In this document: positions 9,658-18,375 of the stretch, piece by piece
Layout: every line of letters starts with the position of its first letter
Numbering within the stretch: position 1 is the stretch's first letter
From: Cytobacillus oceanisediminis
GTDB lineage: Bacteria; Bacillota; Bacilli; Bacillales; Cytobacillaceae
Assembly (NCBI RefSeq): GCF_004366035.1
Contig: NZ_SOEE01000010.1
Location: 1 to 64,000 of the forward strand
Direction of reading: 5' to 3'
DNA length: 64,000 bases
Notes under the pieces: model-generated
Database searches by the model: none
What the model saw: only the letters and a program-made list of their open reading frames with translations
Told to the model about the DNA's origin: nothing
Translations under genes and position numbers: made by a program

Positions 9658-9700
9658 AAAGCCTGTTCTCTATTTTTTGAGAACAGGCTTTATGATTTTG
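9658..9700 (+). terminator. Terminator of the hydantoin operon
   Basis: A 13-bp perfect stem (AAAGCCTGTTCTC / GAGAACAGGCTTT) with a T-rich loop lies 10 nt after the permease stop. It is placed between convergent genes and could act on either strand. Confidence 0.85.
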
Positions 9701-9709
9701 GACTTCACA

Positions 9710-10708
9710 TTATTGAATTCTTGATTTGCGTATCCCATCAAAGATACTCATTCCAGCATAAAAGATAAATACAATCATAATGCCGCCAAGCAGCCAGTTT
9801 TTAAATTGAGCGGCTGAAATCGAGAATAACTCGCTCATGTAGGCTGTGAATTCAGGCTGGAGCAAATTCGGATTCAGCAGGATGAAGATGAACACGATGG
9901 TGGCGAACAGTTCAAGGATGGTGTTGAAGATCGCCATTCTTTTGGTCCATTGGCCAATGATTAATTTGTAGAGTGCCAACCCCACTTCGAGCGCAATGAT
10001 GACCACAACAATTGGCCAGTACCCGAGCAGAACCTCCTGGTTAACTGCGGCAATCTGGAACTCCAGTCCTTCACCGCCGCCTCTATAGATTCCCATTAGC
10101 CGGTCTGCATAAAAGTAAAGGGTTGCCCAAATGGCAGTCCACATCAAGCTTCCGAAAACCTCGAACTTGGAAATGGCTTTCTTCTTCGGAATATAGGTGA
10201 TGCTTTTCAAGTCTTCCGGAGTCCACGGTTTTAAGCTTGGAGACAACGGGTGCTGCTCTTTTCCTTTATCCATCCGCTCAATAACGGCGAACACAATCGT
10301 CAGCCAGAAGAATACCTGGACCGCCACTTCAATCAGTCTCCAAATCCCATATCCCATGGTAGCCAGCACCGCATTGATGATCGTATCTTCGCGGTTAAAG
10401 TCTAAAATAAACTCGGCAGCAACGGAAATCAACGAAATCGCTGCTGCAATCGGCAGGATCATTTTTAATAATGACACATAAACATCAAAATAGCGCGGCC
10501 CGATGAGATGCATCGGCTGATCCCGGTATCCGGCGGCTAAAGCTGCGGGGCTTCCCAATTTACCGAGGACATCCTTAACATCCTCCTCAGTGTAATCATC
10601 CGGAAGCATATCCCCAATCGTTGACTGCAGCTCAAGTGCGATGTCCGCACGGCTCTTTTCAGGCAGCCTCCGGGTCACTTCCTGTATATATACCTCAATT
10701 AAATTCAT
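9710..10708 (-). CDS. HAAS-domain integral membrane protein
   Basis: A 332-aa membrane protein. The N-terminal 70 residues form a HAAS-type helical domain (MNLIEVYIQEVTRRLPEK, then EEDVKDVLGKLGSPAALAAGY). About six hydrophobic segments follow from residue 85 to the end. HAAS domains occur in proteins encoded with PadR-family regulators, and that is the case here: it overlaps the PadR gene by 14 nt. The second in-frame ATG (10708) is preferred because AAAGGGG lies 9 nt before it. The ATG at 10717 touches that site. Molecular function is unknown; an envelope-stress or permease-like role is only a guess. Confidence 0.78.
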   Translation of the reverse strand: MNLIEVYIQEVTRRLPEKSRADIALELQSTIGDMLPDDYTEEDVKDVLGKLGSPAALAAGYRDQPMHLIGPRYFDVYVSLLKMILPIAAAISLISVAAEFILDFNREDTIINAVLATMGYGIWRLIEVAVQVFFWLTIVFAVIERMDKGKEQHPLSPSLKPWTPEDLKSITYIPKKKAISKFEVFGSLMWTAIWATLYFYADRLMGIYRGGGEGLEFQIAAVNQEVLLGYWPIVVVIIALEVGLALYKLIIGQWTKRMAIFNTILELFATIVFIFILLNPNLLQPEFTAYMSELFSISAAQFKNWLLGGIMIVFIFYAGMSIFDGIRKSRIQ

Positions 10709-11042
10709 CTTCCTCATCCCCTTTCAACAGCCCGAACAGCTGTTTTGAATTCTTGATCCATTCCTCTTTTAACTGCAGAAAGGTCTCCAGCCCCAGTTCG
10801 CTCAAAACATAATACTTGCGCGGCCGGCTTTCGGTATGATCCCAGCTGCTTGTCACTAGCTCCTGTTTTTCCAGACGCCGCAGCAATGGATATAACGTGC
10901 TCTGATCAATATTTATGCCGGAGTCCTCCAATAATTGAACTAGCGAATACCCATATTGCGGTGTCCGCAGCTGGCTTAGAACAGCCAGCGTCAGTGTTCC
11001 TCTCCGAAGTTCTGTTGTTAACGAATTCAGCAGCGTACTCAT
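10695..11042 (-). CDS. PadR-family transcriptional regulator
   Basis: A 115-aa winged-helix repressor. Seen: the PadR core LRRGTLTLAVLSQLRTPQYG, the recognition region DQSTLYPLLRRLEKQELV, and the wing RPRKYYVLSELG. It is the first gene of a two-gene operon with the HAAS protein, with overlapping stop and start. Its own promoter carries a run of ATAC/GTAT palindromes (11059-11111) typical of PadR operators, so negative autoregulation of the pair is likely. The ligand is unknown. Confidence 0.9.
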   Translation of the reverse strand: MSTLLNSLTTELRRGTLTLAVLSQLRTPQYGYSLVQLLEDSGINIDQSTLYPLLRRLEKQELVTSSWDHTESRPRKYYVLSELGLETFLQLKEEWIKNSKQLFGLLKGDEEDEFN

Positions 11043-11058
11043 TTACTCACCTCGCTTG

Positions 11059-11111
11059 ATATACTATATGTCATACACTATATGGTTTATACTATGTATC
11101 ATACAGTATGG
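11059..11111. promoter_or_regulatory. Probable PadR operator cluster
   Basis: Repeated half-sites ATACTATATG, ATACACTATATGG, ATACTATGTAT and ATACAGTATGG lie in 53 bp directly upstream of the padR-like gene. PadR proteins bind ATGT/ATAC dyads, so this is probably the autoregulatory operator. The site assignment is by eye. Confidence 0.65.
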
Positions 11112-11303
11112 ACGTGACAATAATCAACTGCTTCTTTTCAGTTTTTTATCTGGCACTGCTAGGATAAGCCGTTAGTTGTGCAGGGAAAAGCTCCTTTTGT
11201 AATACAGTTTCAGGTGGGCAATGTATTCATTTTTATAACATCGGGAGAATGGTCTGTCCAAATGAATTTTCAGAAATATGATGGTTCTAAAGGAGGTGAT
11301 AGT

Positions 11304-11417
11304 ATGCTTGGTTTAGGAAAATGCTGTTGGTGTGAACTGCTGCCATCAGCTTGTGAGGGTGTGCCTGCAGCATTCTCAGGAATGCGCGGAAGGGTCAGGA
11401 GTTTTTGCTTATGCTGA
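11304..11417 (+). CDS. Hypothetical 37-aa cysteine-rich peptide
   Basis: Not recognised. A very strong ribosome site (AAAGGAGGTGAT, 11289-11300) lies seven nt after GGAGG from this ATG. The peptide has six cysteines in 37 residues (positions 7, 8, 10, 17, 35 and 37), beginning MLGLGKCCWCELLPSAC, and no signal peptide. The stop overlaps the start of the following 68-aa ORF as ATGCTGA, which suggests translational coupling. It could be a metal- or redox-active peptide, a leader peptide or a chance ORF. The ribosome site and coupling favour a real gene. Confidence 0.5.
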   Translation: MLGLGKCCWCELLPSACEGVPAAFSGMRGRVRSFCLC

Positions 11418-11617
11418 AAGGAACTGCGGAATTTTTAGCTTTAGGTCCTGGTCAAAACCCTCAGCCTACAGAGTTTTCTTTTGTCCGATTTAAAGAAGAG
11501 ACGTGCTGCGCAATTTTTACTTTCTCCCAGCAGCCAGGAGCAGTTCCGGCAGAAAGGGAATTTATCATTGATTGCCGAAGCATTGCTGCTCTTTCACCAT
11601 TACCTTTTCCTCTCTAA
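11411..11617 (+). CDS. Hypothetical 68-aa protein coupled to Cys-rich peptide
   Basis: Not recognised. ATG 11411 overlaps the stop of the preceding cysteine-rich ORF. The protein begins MLKGTAEFLALGPGQNPQP and contains an internal CC pair and one more Cys (ETCCAIFTF, FIIDCRS). It has no membrane segment and no signal peptide. A bidirectional terminator follows at 11644. Expression probably depends on translation of the upstream peptide. Confidence 0.45.
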   Translation: MLKGTAEFLALGPGQNPQPTEFSFVRFKEETCCAIFTFSQQPGAVPAEREFIIDCRSIAALSPLPFPL

Positions 11618-11643
11618 ATTGAATACTGGCTTAACGTGGGAGT

Positions 11644-11677
11644 AAAAAAAACATTGGGGTTATCCAATGTTTTTTTA
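11644..11677. terminator. Bidirectional terminator
   Basis: Stem ACATTGG/CCAATGT is extended by A8 on the left and T7 on the right, so it can work on both strands. It separates the small coupled ORFs (+) from the LysE-type exporter (-). Confidence 0.85.
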
Positions 11678-11681
11678 CAAT

Positions 11682-12305
11682 CTAATGCTGTTTATCCAAG
11701 GCGAGCTTTAATCCAAATCCAATTAGCACAAGGCCTGTTGCTTTATCCATAACCCTTTGAACTTTCGGGGACATTAGCCATTCCCGCATATAATTAATGA
11801 AAAAGACATAGATGAAAAACCAAGAGATGCTCAGCAGTGTGTATATAATTCCCATGATGATCAGCTGATGTGTTGCGTTTTCGCCTGTCTTCACAAATTG
11901 CGGCAGAAAGGTTAAGAAGAACATCGCAACCTTTGGATTCAGCACGTTCGAAAGCAGTCCTTGTTTAAAAGCAGACTTTTTCATATTGGATTTAACCTCA
12001 GGTTCTATACCAATATCTTTCTTCTTTTTCATCGAGATGAACGAAGATAACCCGAGATATATCAAATAGACAGCCCCGGCATATTTTATGATTTCGAATG
12101 CAGCAGCAGACTGCATTAAGATGGCTGATAGACCGAAAGCAGCCGCAAGGGTATGCACTAAAGAACCGGCTGTAATCCCAAGTCCCATTTTATAGCCATC
12201 TGCTCTTCCGTCTGCAATCGTCCTTTTTGTAATAAGGGCAGTATCGATTCCTGGACTCATGACCACAAACAAAGAAAGAACCAAAAACGTAAAGAAATCA
12301 TTCAT
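11682..12305 (-). CDS. LysE/RhtB-family amino-acid exporter
   Basis: A 207-aa membrane exporter with about six hydrophobic segments. It has the family signature near the N-terminus (SPGIDTALITKRTIADGRADG) and the conserved LLSNVLNPKVAMFFLTFLPQ region in the middle. Start 12305 (MNDFF...) is chosen because CAAGGAGTG precedes it; upstream in-frame codons lack such a site. It is divergent from an XRE-cupin regulator with palindromic operators in between, so export of an amino acid or derivative is probably induced by that regulator. The substrate is unknown. Confidence 0.9.
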   Translation of the reverse strand: MNDFFTFLVLSLFVVMSPGIDTALITKRTIADGRADGYKMGLGITAGSLVHTLAAAFGLSAILMQSAAAFEIIKYAGAVYLIYLGLSSFISMKKKKDIGIEPEVKSNMKKSAFKQGLLSNVLNPKVAMFFLTFLPQFVKTGENATHQLIIMGIIYTLLSISWFFIYVFFINYMREWLMSPKVQRVMDKATGLVLIGFGLKLALDKQH

Positions 12306-12327
12306 TTTCTTCACTCCTTGCTGATGT

Positions 12328-12395
12328 GTTAAAATACAATTTAACAAACGTTAAATATAATTTAACACATGATGATCATATTTTGTTAAATATTA
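12328..12395. promoter_or_regulatory. TTAAC palindrome operators between exporter and regulator
   Basis: Two near-identical dyads, GTTAAAATACAATTTAAC (12328-12345) and GTTAAATATAATTTAAC (12350-12366), are followed by a half-site TGTTAAAT (about 12384). They lie between the divergent exporter and XRE-cupin genes. Spacing is about two helical turns. They are the likely binding sites of the adjacent regulator. Confidence 0.7.
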
Positions 12396-12417
12396 AAAAA
12401 AATTAAGGGGCGGGGTT

Positions 12418-12963
12418 ATGGAAAATATAGATATAGGCAAAAAAGTGGAGAAATTCAGGAAGGAGAAGGGCTATAGCAGCAGAGAATTAGCCAGAATAGC
12501 TGACATTACTCCTTCCATGTTAAGCCAGATTGAACGGGGGATCGCGAATCCTTCGATTCAGACCTTGAAGGTTTTAGCAAAGGCCCTTGATGTTCCTACC
12601 TTTAGCTTTTTACTCGAAGAGACGAATACAGAAGATTTAGTTGTACGATTCAATGAACGTAAAAATATGGTTGTTGAAAATATATCCTATGAATTATTAT
12701 CGCCTGATTTTACAGGGACACTGTCAACTGCAATCATGAATATCCCTCCGGCGACCTCCTCATCGGAGAAGCTTTTGGAGCATAAAGGGGAAGAGGTTGC
12801 TTATGTATTGGAAGGAAAAATCAAGGTGTACCTGGATGAAGCTGAATACATATTAGAAGCTGGTGACAGTCTCAAAATACCAGCTTATATGAAGCATAAG
12901 TGGGAAAATAATTTTGATGGAAAAGCTGCTATCCTTTTCTCTGTGACTCCGCCATCCTTTTAA
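12418..12963 (+). CDS. XRE-family regulator with cupin domain
   Basis: A 181-aa regulator with the same architecture and length as the one at 3488. The N-terminal HTH reads SSRELARIADITPSMLSQIERG. The C-terminal cupin carries HKGEEVAYVLEGKIKVYLD and GDSLKIPAYMKHKWEN. The ATG follows AAGGGGCGGGG. The gene is divergent from the LysE/RhtB exporter and faces palindromic operators, so a local one-target regulator is likely. The 214 bp downstream to the next gene hold nothing I can support. Confidence 0.9.
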   Translation: MENIDIGKKVEKFRKEKGYSSRELARIADITPSMLSQIERGIANPSIQTLKVLAKALDVPTFSFLLEETNTEDLVVRFNERKNMVVENISYELLSPDFTGTLSTAIMNIPPATSSSEKLLEHKGEEVAYVLEGKIKVYLDEAEYILEAGDSLKIPAYMKHKWENNFDGKAAILFSVTPPSF

Positions 12964-13177
12964 TCTGGGACCCGCTTCCAATGGGTGTGGGCATTGAACC
13001 GGAGTCAGTTACTGGGGAAGGGGCGGATCTAAGAAGATCCATAAATAAAAGAAGAATGCTGATAAAAGCTAAAACCCATGCAGCCCATGTCTTTCATTTT
13101 GGGGGAGATGACTGCCTATTTCGGTTTAATCTTCTCCTTCTCCTCCCCCACACTGAACACACAATGAATCTTAACCT

Positions 13178-14158
13178 CTAAGAAGCTTCTGCAATTGTAA
13201 TGATTACTTTTCCTTGAGCGTGCCCTTCTTCAAAGTATCTGAAAGCTTTGTCTACTTCACTAAATTTAAACAATCGATCAATGACCGGCTTTACTTTGCC
13301 GGTTTCAAGAAGTTCGCTCATAAAAAACAAGTCTTTCTGATTTTGCCTCTGCAGCATGCTGCTCATTTTTTTGTTTCCGGTTAAAGAAATCCACGGGCCC
13401 ATGACCATTGCCTGTGTAAATTGTGCTCCTGAACCACCGGCAAGCACATAAGTTCCATCAGGCCTTAAAGCCCGCTTATAAACTGAAATCGGCTGATACC
13501 CGTTAACAGCCAGAATCAGGTCATACTTCTCTGTCCTTTTGGTGAAATCCTCCTTTTGATAATCGATGGCATGGTCCGCTCCGAGAGTACGCAAAATGTC
13601 TAAATTTCTTGTACTGCATACGCCGGTAACCTCAGCACCAAATGATTTGGCAATTTGTACGGCGAAAGTTCCTACACCGCCTGAGGCCCCATAAATCAAG
13701 ACCTTCTGGCCTGCCTGAATATTTCCTTTATCTCTTAAGGCCTGGAGTGCCGTGACTCCCGCCATAGGTACTGCGGCCGCCTCCCCGAAGGAAATATTGG
13801 CTGGTTTTAATGCCAGGGCCTTTTCAGGGACAGATACAAATTCAGCATAACCGCCCCACCCGCAGCCTGAGAGATCTCCGAACACACTATCGCCTGGCTG
13901 AAACTGTGTAACTTTTTTGCCGACTGCTTCCACCTGGCCGGCTATGTCACCTCCTGGGATCGTGTGTTTTGGTTTTAGAAGACCGTAAACAAAGCGTGCC
14001 AGGTATGGTTTTCCTCTTAAAAGGACAAGATTCCCATAATTCACAGCTGCTGCGTGAACCTTTACAAGTACCTCATGATCCTTTGGAACTGGTTTATCTA
14101 GATATGTCAATTTAAGATTATCTGGCGAACCGTATTTTCGATACACGATTGCTTTCAG
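13178..14158 (-). CDS. NAD(P)-dependent alcohol dehydrogenase (MDR, quinone-oxidoreductase-like)
   Basis: Medium-chain dehydrogenase/reductase of about 326 aa. Visible are the N-terminal GroES-like domain (KVHAAAVNYGNLVLLRGKP, GGDIAGQVEAVGKKV) and the Rossmann motif GASGGVGTFAVQIAKSFGAEV. The structural zinc cysteines of classical alcohol dehydrogenases are absent, so it belongs to the zinc-free reductase branch. Family proteins start MKAIVYRKYGSP. Here the codon at the Met position is CTG (14158), seven nt after GGAGGG, while the in-frame GTG at 14146 has no ribosome site. The start is therefore probably CTG. A paralogue lies at 45547. Confidence 0.85.
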   Translation of the reverse strand: MKAIVYRKYGSPDNLKLTYLDKPVPKDHEVLVKVHAAAVNYGNLVLLRGKPYLARFVYGLLKPKHTIPGGDIAGQVEAVGKKVTQFQPGDSVFGDLSGCGWGGYAEFVSVPEKALALKPANISFGEAAAVPMAGVTALQALRDKGNIQAGQKVLIYGASGGVGTFAVQIAKSFGAEVTGVCSTRNLDILRTLGADHAIDYQKEDFTKRTEKYDLILAVNGYQPISVYKRALRPDGTYVLAGGSGAQFTQAMVMGPWISLTGNKKMSSMLQRQNQKDLFFMSELLETGKVKPVIDRLFKFSEVDKAFRYFEEGHAQGKVIITIAEAS

Positions 14159-14315
14159 AAAAAATCCCTCCTAATTTTCCAGGTAATACATGAATTCGTT
14201 TAAAATGACATCTATTAATACTATTCGAGGAAGAAATATTCAAGACTATATTCCTTCTTTGACTGATGAAGAGGGCCTTAAAGGGTCAATGTAGCCTATT
14301 TTTCAAATTATTTAT

Positions 14316-14337
14316 AATATTCCTTTACAGGAATATT
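14316..14337. promoter_or_regulatory. Possible ArsR-type operator
   Basis: Perfect 8-bp inverted repeat AATATTCC-N6-GGAATATT upstream of the ArsR-family gene at 14446. It is placed and shaped like an autoregulatory operator. The remaining spacer (14159-14445) shows no coding capacity. Confidence 0.5.
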
Positions 14338-14445
14338 CCTTATGATGTATATTGTTATTAAGGAAAGTTAAACTAAGGAAGCGGGGGTGGGATCGACAAT
14401 AGAAATAGAAAAAGAGAACACAATTACACTGGGAGATGATTCAAC

Positions 14446-14772
14446 ATGAACGGGCAAATTTTCAGTGCCCTGGCTGAGCCCAACCGCCTGGATATCATTG
14501 ACCTGCTGCTGGAAGGAGCACTTCCGGTGGGGGATATTGCAAAAAAGCTTGATTTAAACCAGCCTCAAACCTCCAAGCATCTTCGCGTTCTTTGTGACGC
14601 TGGCCTCGTGGAGGTTCAGCCGATCGCCAACCGCCGGATTTATAAAATCAGGCCTGAACCGTTTCAAGAACTGGATAGGTGGCTTGATTCCTATCGTCGA
14701 TTATGGGAAGGCAGGATGGATAGACTGGATGATTACCTTAATGTATTGCAGGGCAAAAAACCTTTGAATTGA
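14446..14772 (+). CDS. ArsR-family transcriptional regulator
   Basis: A 108-aa winged-helix repressor. It begins MNGQIFSALAEPNRLDIIDL, with helix-turn-helix VGDIAKKLDLNQPQTSKHLRVLCDAGLV and a C-terminal acidic/aromatic helix (SYRRLWEGRMDRLDDYL). No metal-binding CXC motif is visible. This is the subtype usually encoded beside an SRPBCC/AHSA1 protein, and one follows 88 nt downstream. It probably represses that gene and itself. Confidence 0.9.
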   Translation: MNGQIFSALAEPNRLDIIDLLLEGALPVGDIAKKLDLNQPQTSKHLRVLCDAGLVEVQPIANRRIYKIRPEPFQELDRWLDSYRRLWEGRMDRLDDYLNVLQGKKPLN

Positions 14773-14860
14773 TGGAAGAAAAATAGACGAAGGCTAAACA
14801 AGATCTGTCCCTTGAGCTACAGACGGCTTTACAAATACAGCTTCTAATGGAGGAGTAACA

Positions 14861-15376
14861 ATGTCAAATAATGCAATGCTTTCAAGAGTTGAAGATGAAC
14901 GAGTGCTTGTATTGGAGCGCGTATTCGATGCACCGCGCGAGCTTGTCTTTAAAATGTTTAAAGAGCCGGAACACCTGAAACATTGGTGGGGCCCGAGAGG
15001 CTGGGAGCTCCCAGTTTGCAGTGTTGACTTCAGACCTGGCGGAGTATGGCATTATTGCATGAAGTGTGTTGATCGGAATCAGGGCCAATTCTATGGCATG
15101 GAATCTTGGGGCAAGGGGATATACAAGGAAATTAGCGAACCGGAGAGCATCAGCTATACGGACTATTTTTCCGATGCTGAAGGGACTATTAACGAGGAAA
15201 TGCCTTCTACTGAAGTGACTTTGGAATTTGTGGATGTGGACGGCAAAACAAAATTAATTAACCGTGGAGAATATGTATCCGCAGAGGCGCTTCAGTCCGT
15301 AATGGAAATGGGTATGCTGCAAGGTATTACAGATACTTGGAATCGTCTGGAAGAGCATTTGAACGAGGTCAAATAA
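14861..15376 (+). CDS. SRPBCC (AHSA1-like) domain protein
   Basis: A 171-aa START/Bet v1-like protein. Seen: the opening ERVFDAPRELVFKMFKEPEHLKHWWGP and the WGKGIYKEISEPESISYTDYF region typical of activator-of-Hsp90-ATPase-like proteins. The fold makes a hydrophobic ligand cavity. Most bacterial members have no assigned reaction. The ATG follows GGAGGAG. The gene forms a pair with the upstream ArsR regulator. Confidence 0.9.
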   Translation: MSNNAMLSRVEDERVLVLERVFDAPRELVFKMFKEPEHLKHWWGPRGWELPVCSVDFRPGGVWHYCMKCVDRNQGQFYGMESWGKGIYKEISEPESISYTDYFSDAEGTINEEMPSTEVTLEFVDVDGKTKLINRGEYVSAEALQSVMEMGMLQGITDTWNRLEEHLNEVK

Positions 15377-15729
15377 CGAAATTTAACATAAGGCAAGAAT
15401 TGCTGCAAATATATTATTTAACATGGCGTTGATCCAAGAGGGGATTAACGCTTATTTTATGAAATAACTTTTATTTGCGAAACTTTAATTTCTAAAAAAG
15501 CTAAATTTACAGGAAATCTCAGTTTTACTCTATAGTACATAGAAATCTATTTTAAGTAACAATTTGTAATTTGGGCCAGGTGTCATAATGGATTTATAAA
15601 ACTAAGGCAGTTTCAAGCCAATTAAAAAACCGTTTTCCTAACTTACTAGGAAAACGGCTGAATAATTAATGATAACAATCTTCTGTTTTAATTTATACCA
15701 CACATCTAAATTTTAAAATGATCTTATAT
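15377..15729. terminator. Spacer with minus-strand terminator
   Basis: A strong stem (CCGTTTTCCTA / TAGGAAAACGG, 15630-15657) followed by a T-run in the minus-strand direction terminates the hydrolase remnant at 15730. The rest of this 353-bp spacer shows no gene. Confidence 0.75.
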
Positions 15730-15978
15730 TTAAAGGTTTTCTTTATAGAAAGCTTCTAGTTTTTTAACAGCCTGACTAACTGGTTCTGGTTGGTGGTATA
15801 AATCATAGTGAGATGCACCTTCAACAATAAACAAATCCTTTTTATCGGAAGCTGCTCTATTATAAAGTTCATGACCATCTTTATAGGAACCGAATGCACC
15901 TTGTACGTTACCAACAATAATCTGTAACGGTTGCGTTAGTAGCTCTTCGACTAAATGGAAAGCATCAAAACCTATCAA
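15730..15978 (-). pseudogene. Truncated alpha/beta hydrolase (C-terminal fragment)
   Basis: An 82-aa open frame matching only the last quarter of a dienelactone-hydrolase/YcjY-like alpha/beta hydrolase. It has the strand leading to the acid residue (QPLQIIVGNVQGAFGSYKDG) and the terminal histidine region (IVEGASHYDLYH). The nucleophile Ser and the N-terminal two-thirds are missing. The sequence upstream (15979 onward) is unrelated. It still retains its terminator. Likely a deletion remnant. Confidence 0.75.
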
Positions 15979-16515
15979 CGAAGCCTGCTTGCGTGTCTAT
16001 AAAAATAAAGGTGCAAATCAAATGGTTAGATGGGAGCTTATTAGATCTCTCGCTTAAAATTAAACAATCGGACTAATTTAGGAATTCTGATAGATAATCA
16101 AACTGATATTTTTAATTGGATATAGATAAAGACACTACGGTAATACTTCTGCACTATAAAAATACCCCTTAAGATGAATAGCTTTAGGCAACTTAATTTG
16201 AAATAATAAATTCAACAAAACCTTGAATAGGTTTTGCCCAGCATTGGTTAGTGGTTTCGCCATTAGACTAGTGTCTGGGTTTTTTATATTTTTTGAGGTC
16301 TCATAATTCTAAACTCATGGGGAGTTTAAGTATCTACTTCCCTCTAATCTGAGTGTATTGACTGCAAAGGTTCTTAACCCATTCTTTACGAAAGAAAAGT
16401 TTATACTTCTCCTCGCTTATTATCAGATCTACACTATTTCTTTTTGTTGTATTTTAATAGTTATAAAGATAAAATCAAATAACAGAATATTCTTAATCAA
16501 AGGAGGTGGAAGAGG
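15979..16515. other. Spacer without a convincing gene
   Basis: A short + frame at 15978-16056 (ending LRVYKNKGANQMVRWELI, stop) may be a remnant that I cannot name. A terminator-like structure lies at 16237-16285 (CCCAG ... CTGGG followed by T6). The region just before 16516 contains the strong ribosome site AAAGGAGGTGG of the histidine kinase. Confidence 0.45.
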
Positions 16516-18375
16516 TTGGAAAAATACCTTTTTAAAAAAAGAGAAGAGTATTCCAAATATTTTCTTTGGATTATTTCCATGATAGGATGGACAGTTATTT
16601 TACTTTCAGGTTTCCATATTGAAAAAGTAGATGATTTTTTGATTTTCATACTTTTAGTTGTATTTTTATTTATTAGTGAGTATTATCCAATGCCAATATG
16701 GAAAGGTTTTACATCCGTATCCTTTCCCCTTGTATATATACTCTATCTTGCCTACGGTTTTCCCGCTATGTCTATTACATATGCATTTGTTATCCTTTTA
16801 GTCTACATATTAAGACGCCGTCCTTTGCGAATAATTCTTTTCAACCCCGCCCAATTGGTCTTGAGTTTTTTTGCCAGCTTATACATGCTGCAGCTCTTTC
16901 ATCCGATGATAGAGAGATTAATCGAAATCTCGACTGTAAGAGGAATCACAGAGTACCTCTTTCTACTCTGCTTCTTTAGTATTTTTAATAATGCAATCGT
17001 GGATATTTTGCACCTCATACGACCGCAATTATACTCGGTTAAGATGTGGAAGCAAAAAACACTTACGGAATTAAGCAGTGCAGCTGTATCGCTTGTATAT
17101 GGAATTCTCCTTTACCTTCTAGGAGGTCTAGACCGAGGCGAAGTCGATATTTTTTCATATTTTTCCTTTTTTTCACCGTTAGTGGGATTCTCCCTTATAA
17201 GCTCAACCATTACGAGACTTAAAAGGGAGAAAAAAAGAATGAAAGCACTTTTTTCAATGACGACAGAATTAAATCAAATGCTTCCAACAAAAGAATGGCT
17301 GTCTACTCTTAAGAAAAGCTTTAATGAGTTAATTAAAGTAGAGGCAAGCATCTTATGGATTAAGGAAGAGGGAGAGTGGAGGCTGCGTTTTCAAGATGGG
17401 AGGACAGTTCCAGGATTCAGTGTAAGAACGGTAACATTAGAGGGCTTTGAAGAAATAAGAAAGCCAACTTTATACACTTATGGAAAAAAAGAAGATGGAA
17501 TTGCTACAGAATGTTTTGAAAAGGATTTAAAAACATTCGTTTACTCGCCTCTTGTTGTTGAAAATGAAGCAGTAGGAATGTTCATTGTGGCAAGAAGCCT
17601 GACCAAAAGCTTTGAAGATCATGAGGTACAATCCATTGCTACACTTGCCAATCAGCTTGCTGTAAACATTAAAACGAGAATGCTAATTACGGAAAAGGAA
17701 AAGCGTATTATTTTAGAAGAAAGAAATCGGATTGCTAGGGACATTCATGACGGAATCGCTCAAACTTTAGCAGGTGCAGTTATGAAGCTTGAAACGGCAG
17801 AGAAAAAATTCAGTAAACATCCTATTGAAACGAAAAAATTAATAGAGGAAAGTATTAAAGGACTACGGGAAAGCTTGAAGGAAGTTCGTGAATCTATTTA
17901 TGCATTACGCCCGTACCCAACGGAAAGAGTAGGTTTAACAACTGCTATTTCTAACAAAATTGAAGATTTACGCCAGGAATATAATCAAGCTATTTATTTT
18001 GTAATTAGAGGAAACGAGATTCAGCTTAGTCCTATGGCAGAAAAAGTATTATTTGACACTTTTCAAGAAAGCATTCATAACAGCATAAAACATTCAATGG
18101 CATCAAAAATAGATATCTTATTATGCTATCAAACCGAAAATATTTTATTGAAAATCAAAGATAACGGAAAAGGTTTTTCACTTTTTCAGGCCATGCTTAA
18201 AGCTCGTAATCAGCCACACTTTGGCATACTGCAAATGAATGATGCTGCTGATAAGATCAATGCTTCGTTGCAAATAGACAGTAAGGAAGGAGCTGGAACA
18301 ATAGTGACGATGAATATACCGAAAATGGGATTAGAAGGGGGAGACATAGTTGATCAAGCTTATGCTAGTAGATGA
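16516..18375 (+). CDS. Membrane sensor histidine kinase (NarL/DegS-type, HisKA_3)
   Basis: A 619-aa sensor. About 6-7 hydrophobic segments (residues 15-230) form an integral membrane sensor. A GAF-like domain follows (about 250-390). The HisKA_3 dimerisation domain has the phospho-acceptor in ERNRIARDIHDGIAQTLAG (His near 411). A HATPase_c domain has FQESIHNSIKHS (N-box) and NGKGFSLFQ (G1). TTG start, with AGGAGGTGG seven nt upstream. Its end overlaps the response regulator by 26 nt. It probably signals to that regulator. The stimulus is unknown; two secreted proteases lie just downstream and are plausible targets. Confidence 0.92.
   Translation: MEKYLFKKREEYSKYFLWIISMIGWTVILLSGFHIEKVDDFLIFILLVVFLFISEYYPMPIWKGFTSVSFPLVYILYLAYGFPAMSITYAFVILLVYILRRRPLRIILFNPAQLVLSFFASLYMLQLFHPMIERLIEISTVRGITEYLFLLCFFSIFNNAIVDILHLIRPQLYSVKMWKQKTLTELSSAAVSLVYGILLYLLGGLDRGEVDIFSYFSFFSPLVGFSLISSTITRLKREKKRMKALFSMTTELNQMLPTKEWLSTLKKSFNELIKVEASILWIKEEGEWRLRFQDGRTVPGFSVRTVTLEGFEEIRKPTLYTYGKKEDGIATECFEKDLKTFVYSPLVVENEAVGMFIVARSLTKSFEDHEVQSIATLANQLAVNIKTRMLITEKEKRIILEERNRIARDIHDGIAQTLAGAVMKLETAEKKFSKHPIETKKLIEESIKGLRESLKEVRESIYALRPYPTERVGLTTAISNKIEDLRQEYNQAIYFVIRGNEIQLSPMAEKVLFDTFQESIHNSIKHSMASKIDILLCYQTENILLKIKDNGKGFSLFQAMLKARNQPHFGILQMNDAADKINASLQIDSKEGAGTIVTMNIPKMGLEGGDIVDQAYASR

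Noticed and set aside
12981..13181. 66-codon plus-strand frame after the XRE-cupin gene
   Set aside because: No ribosome site, composition unlike a gene, and no recognisable motif.
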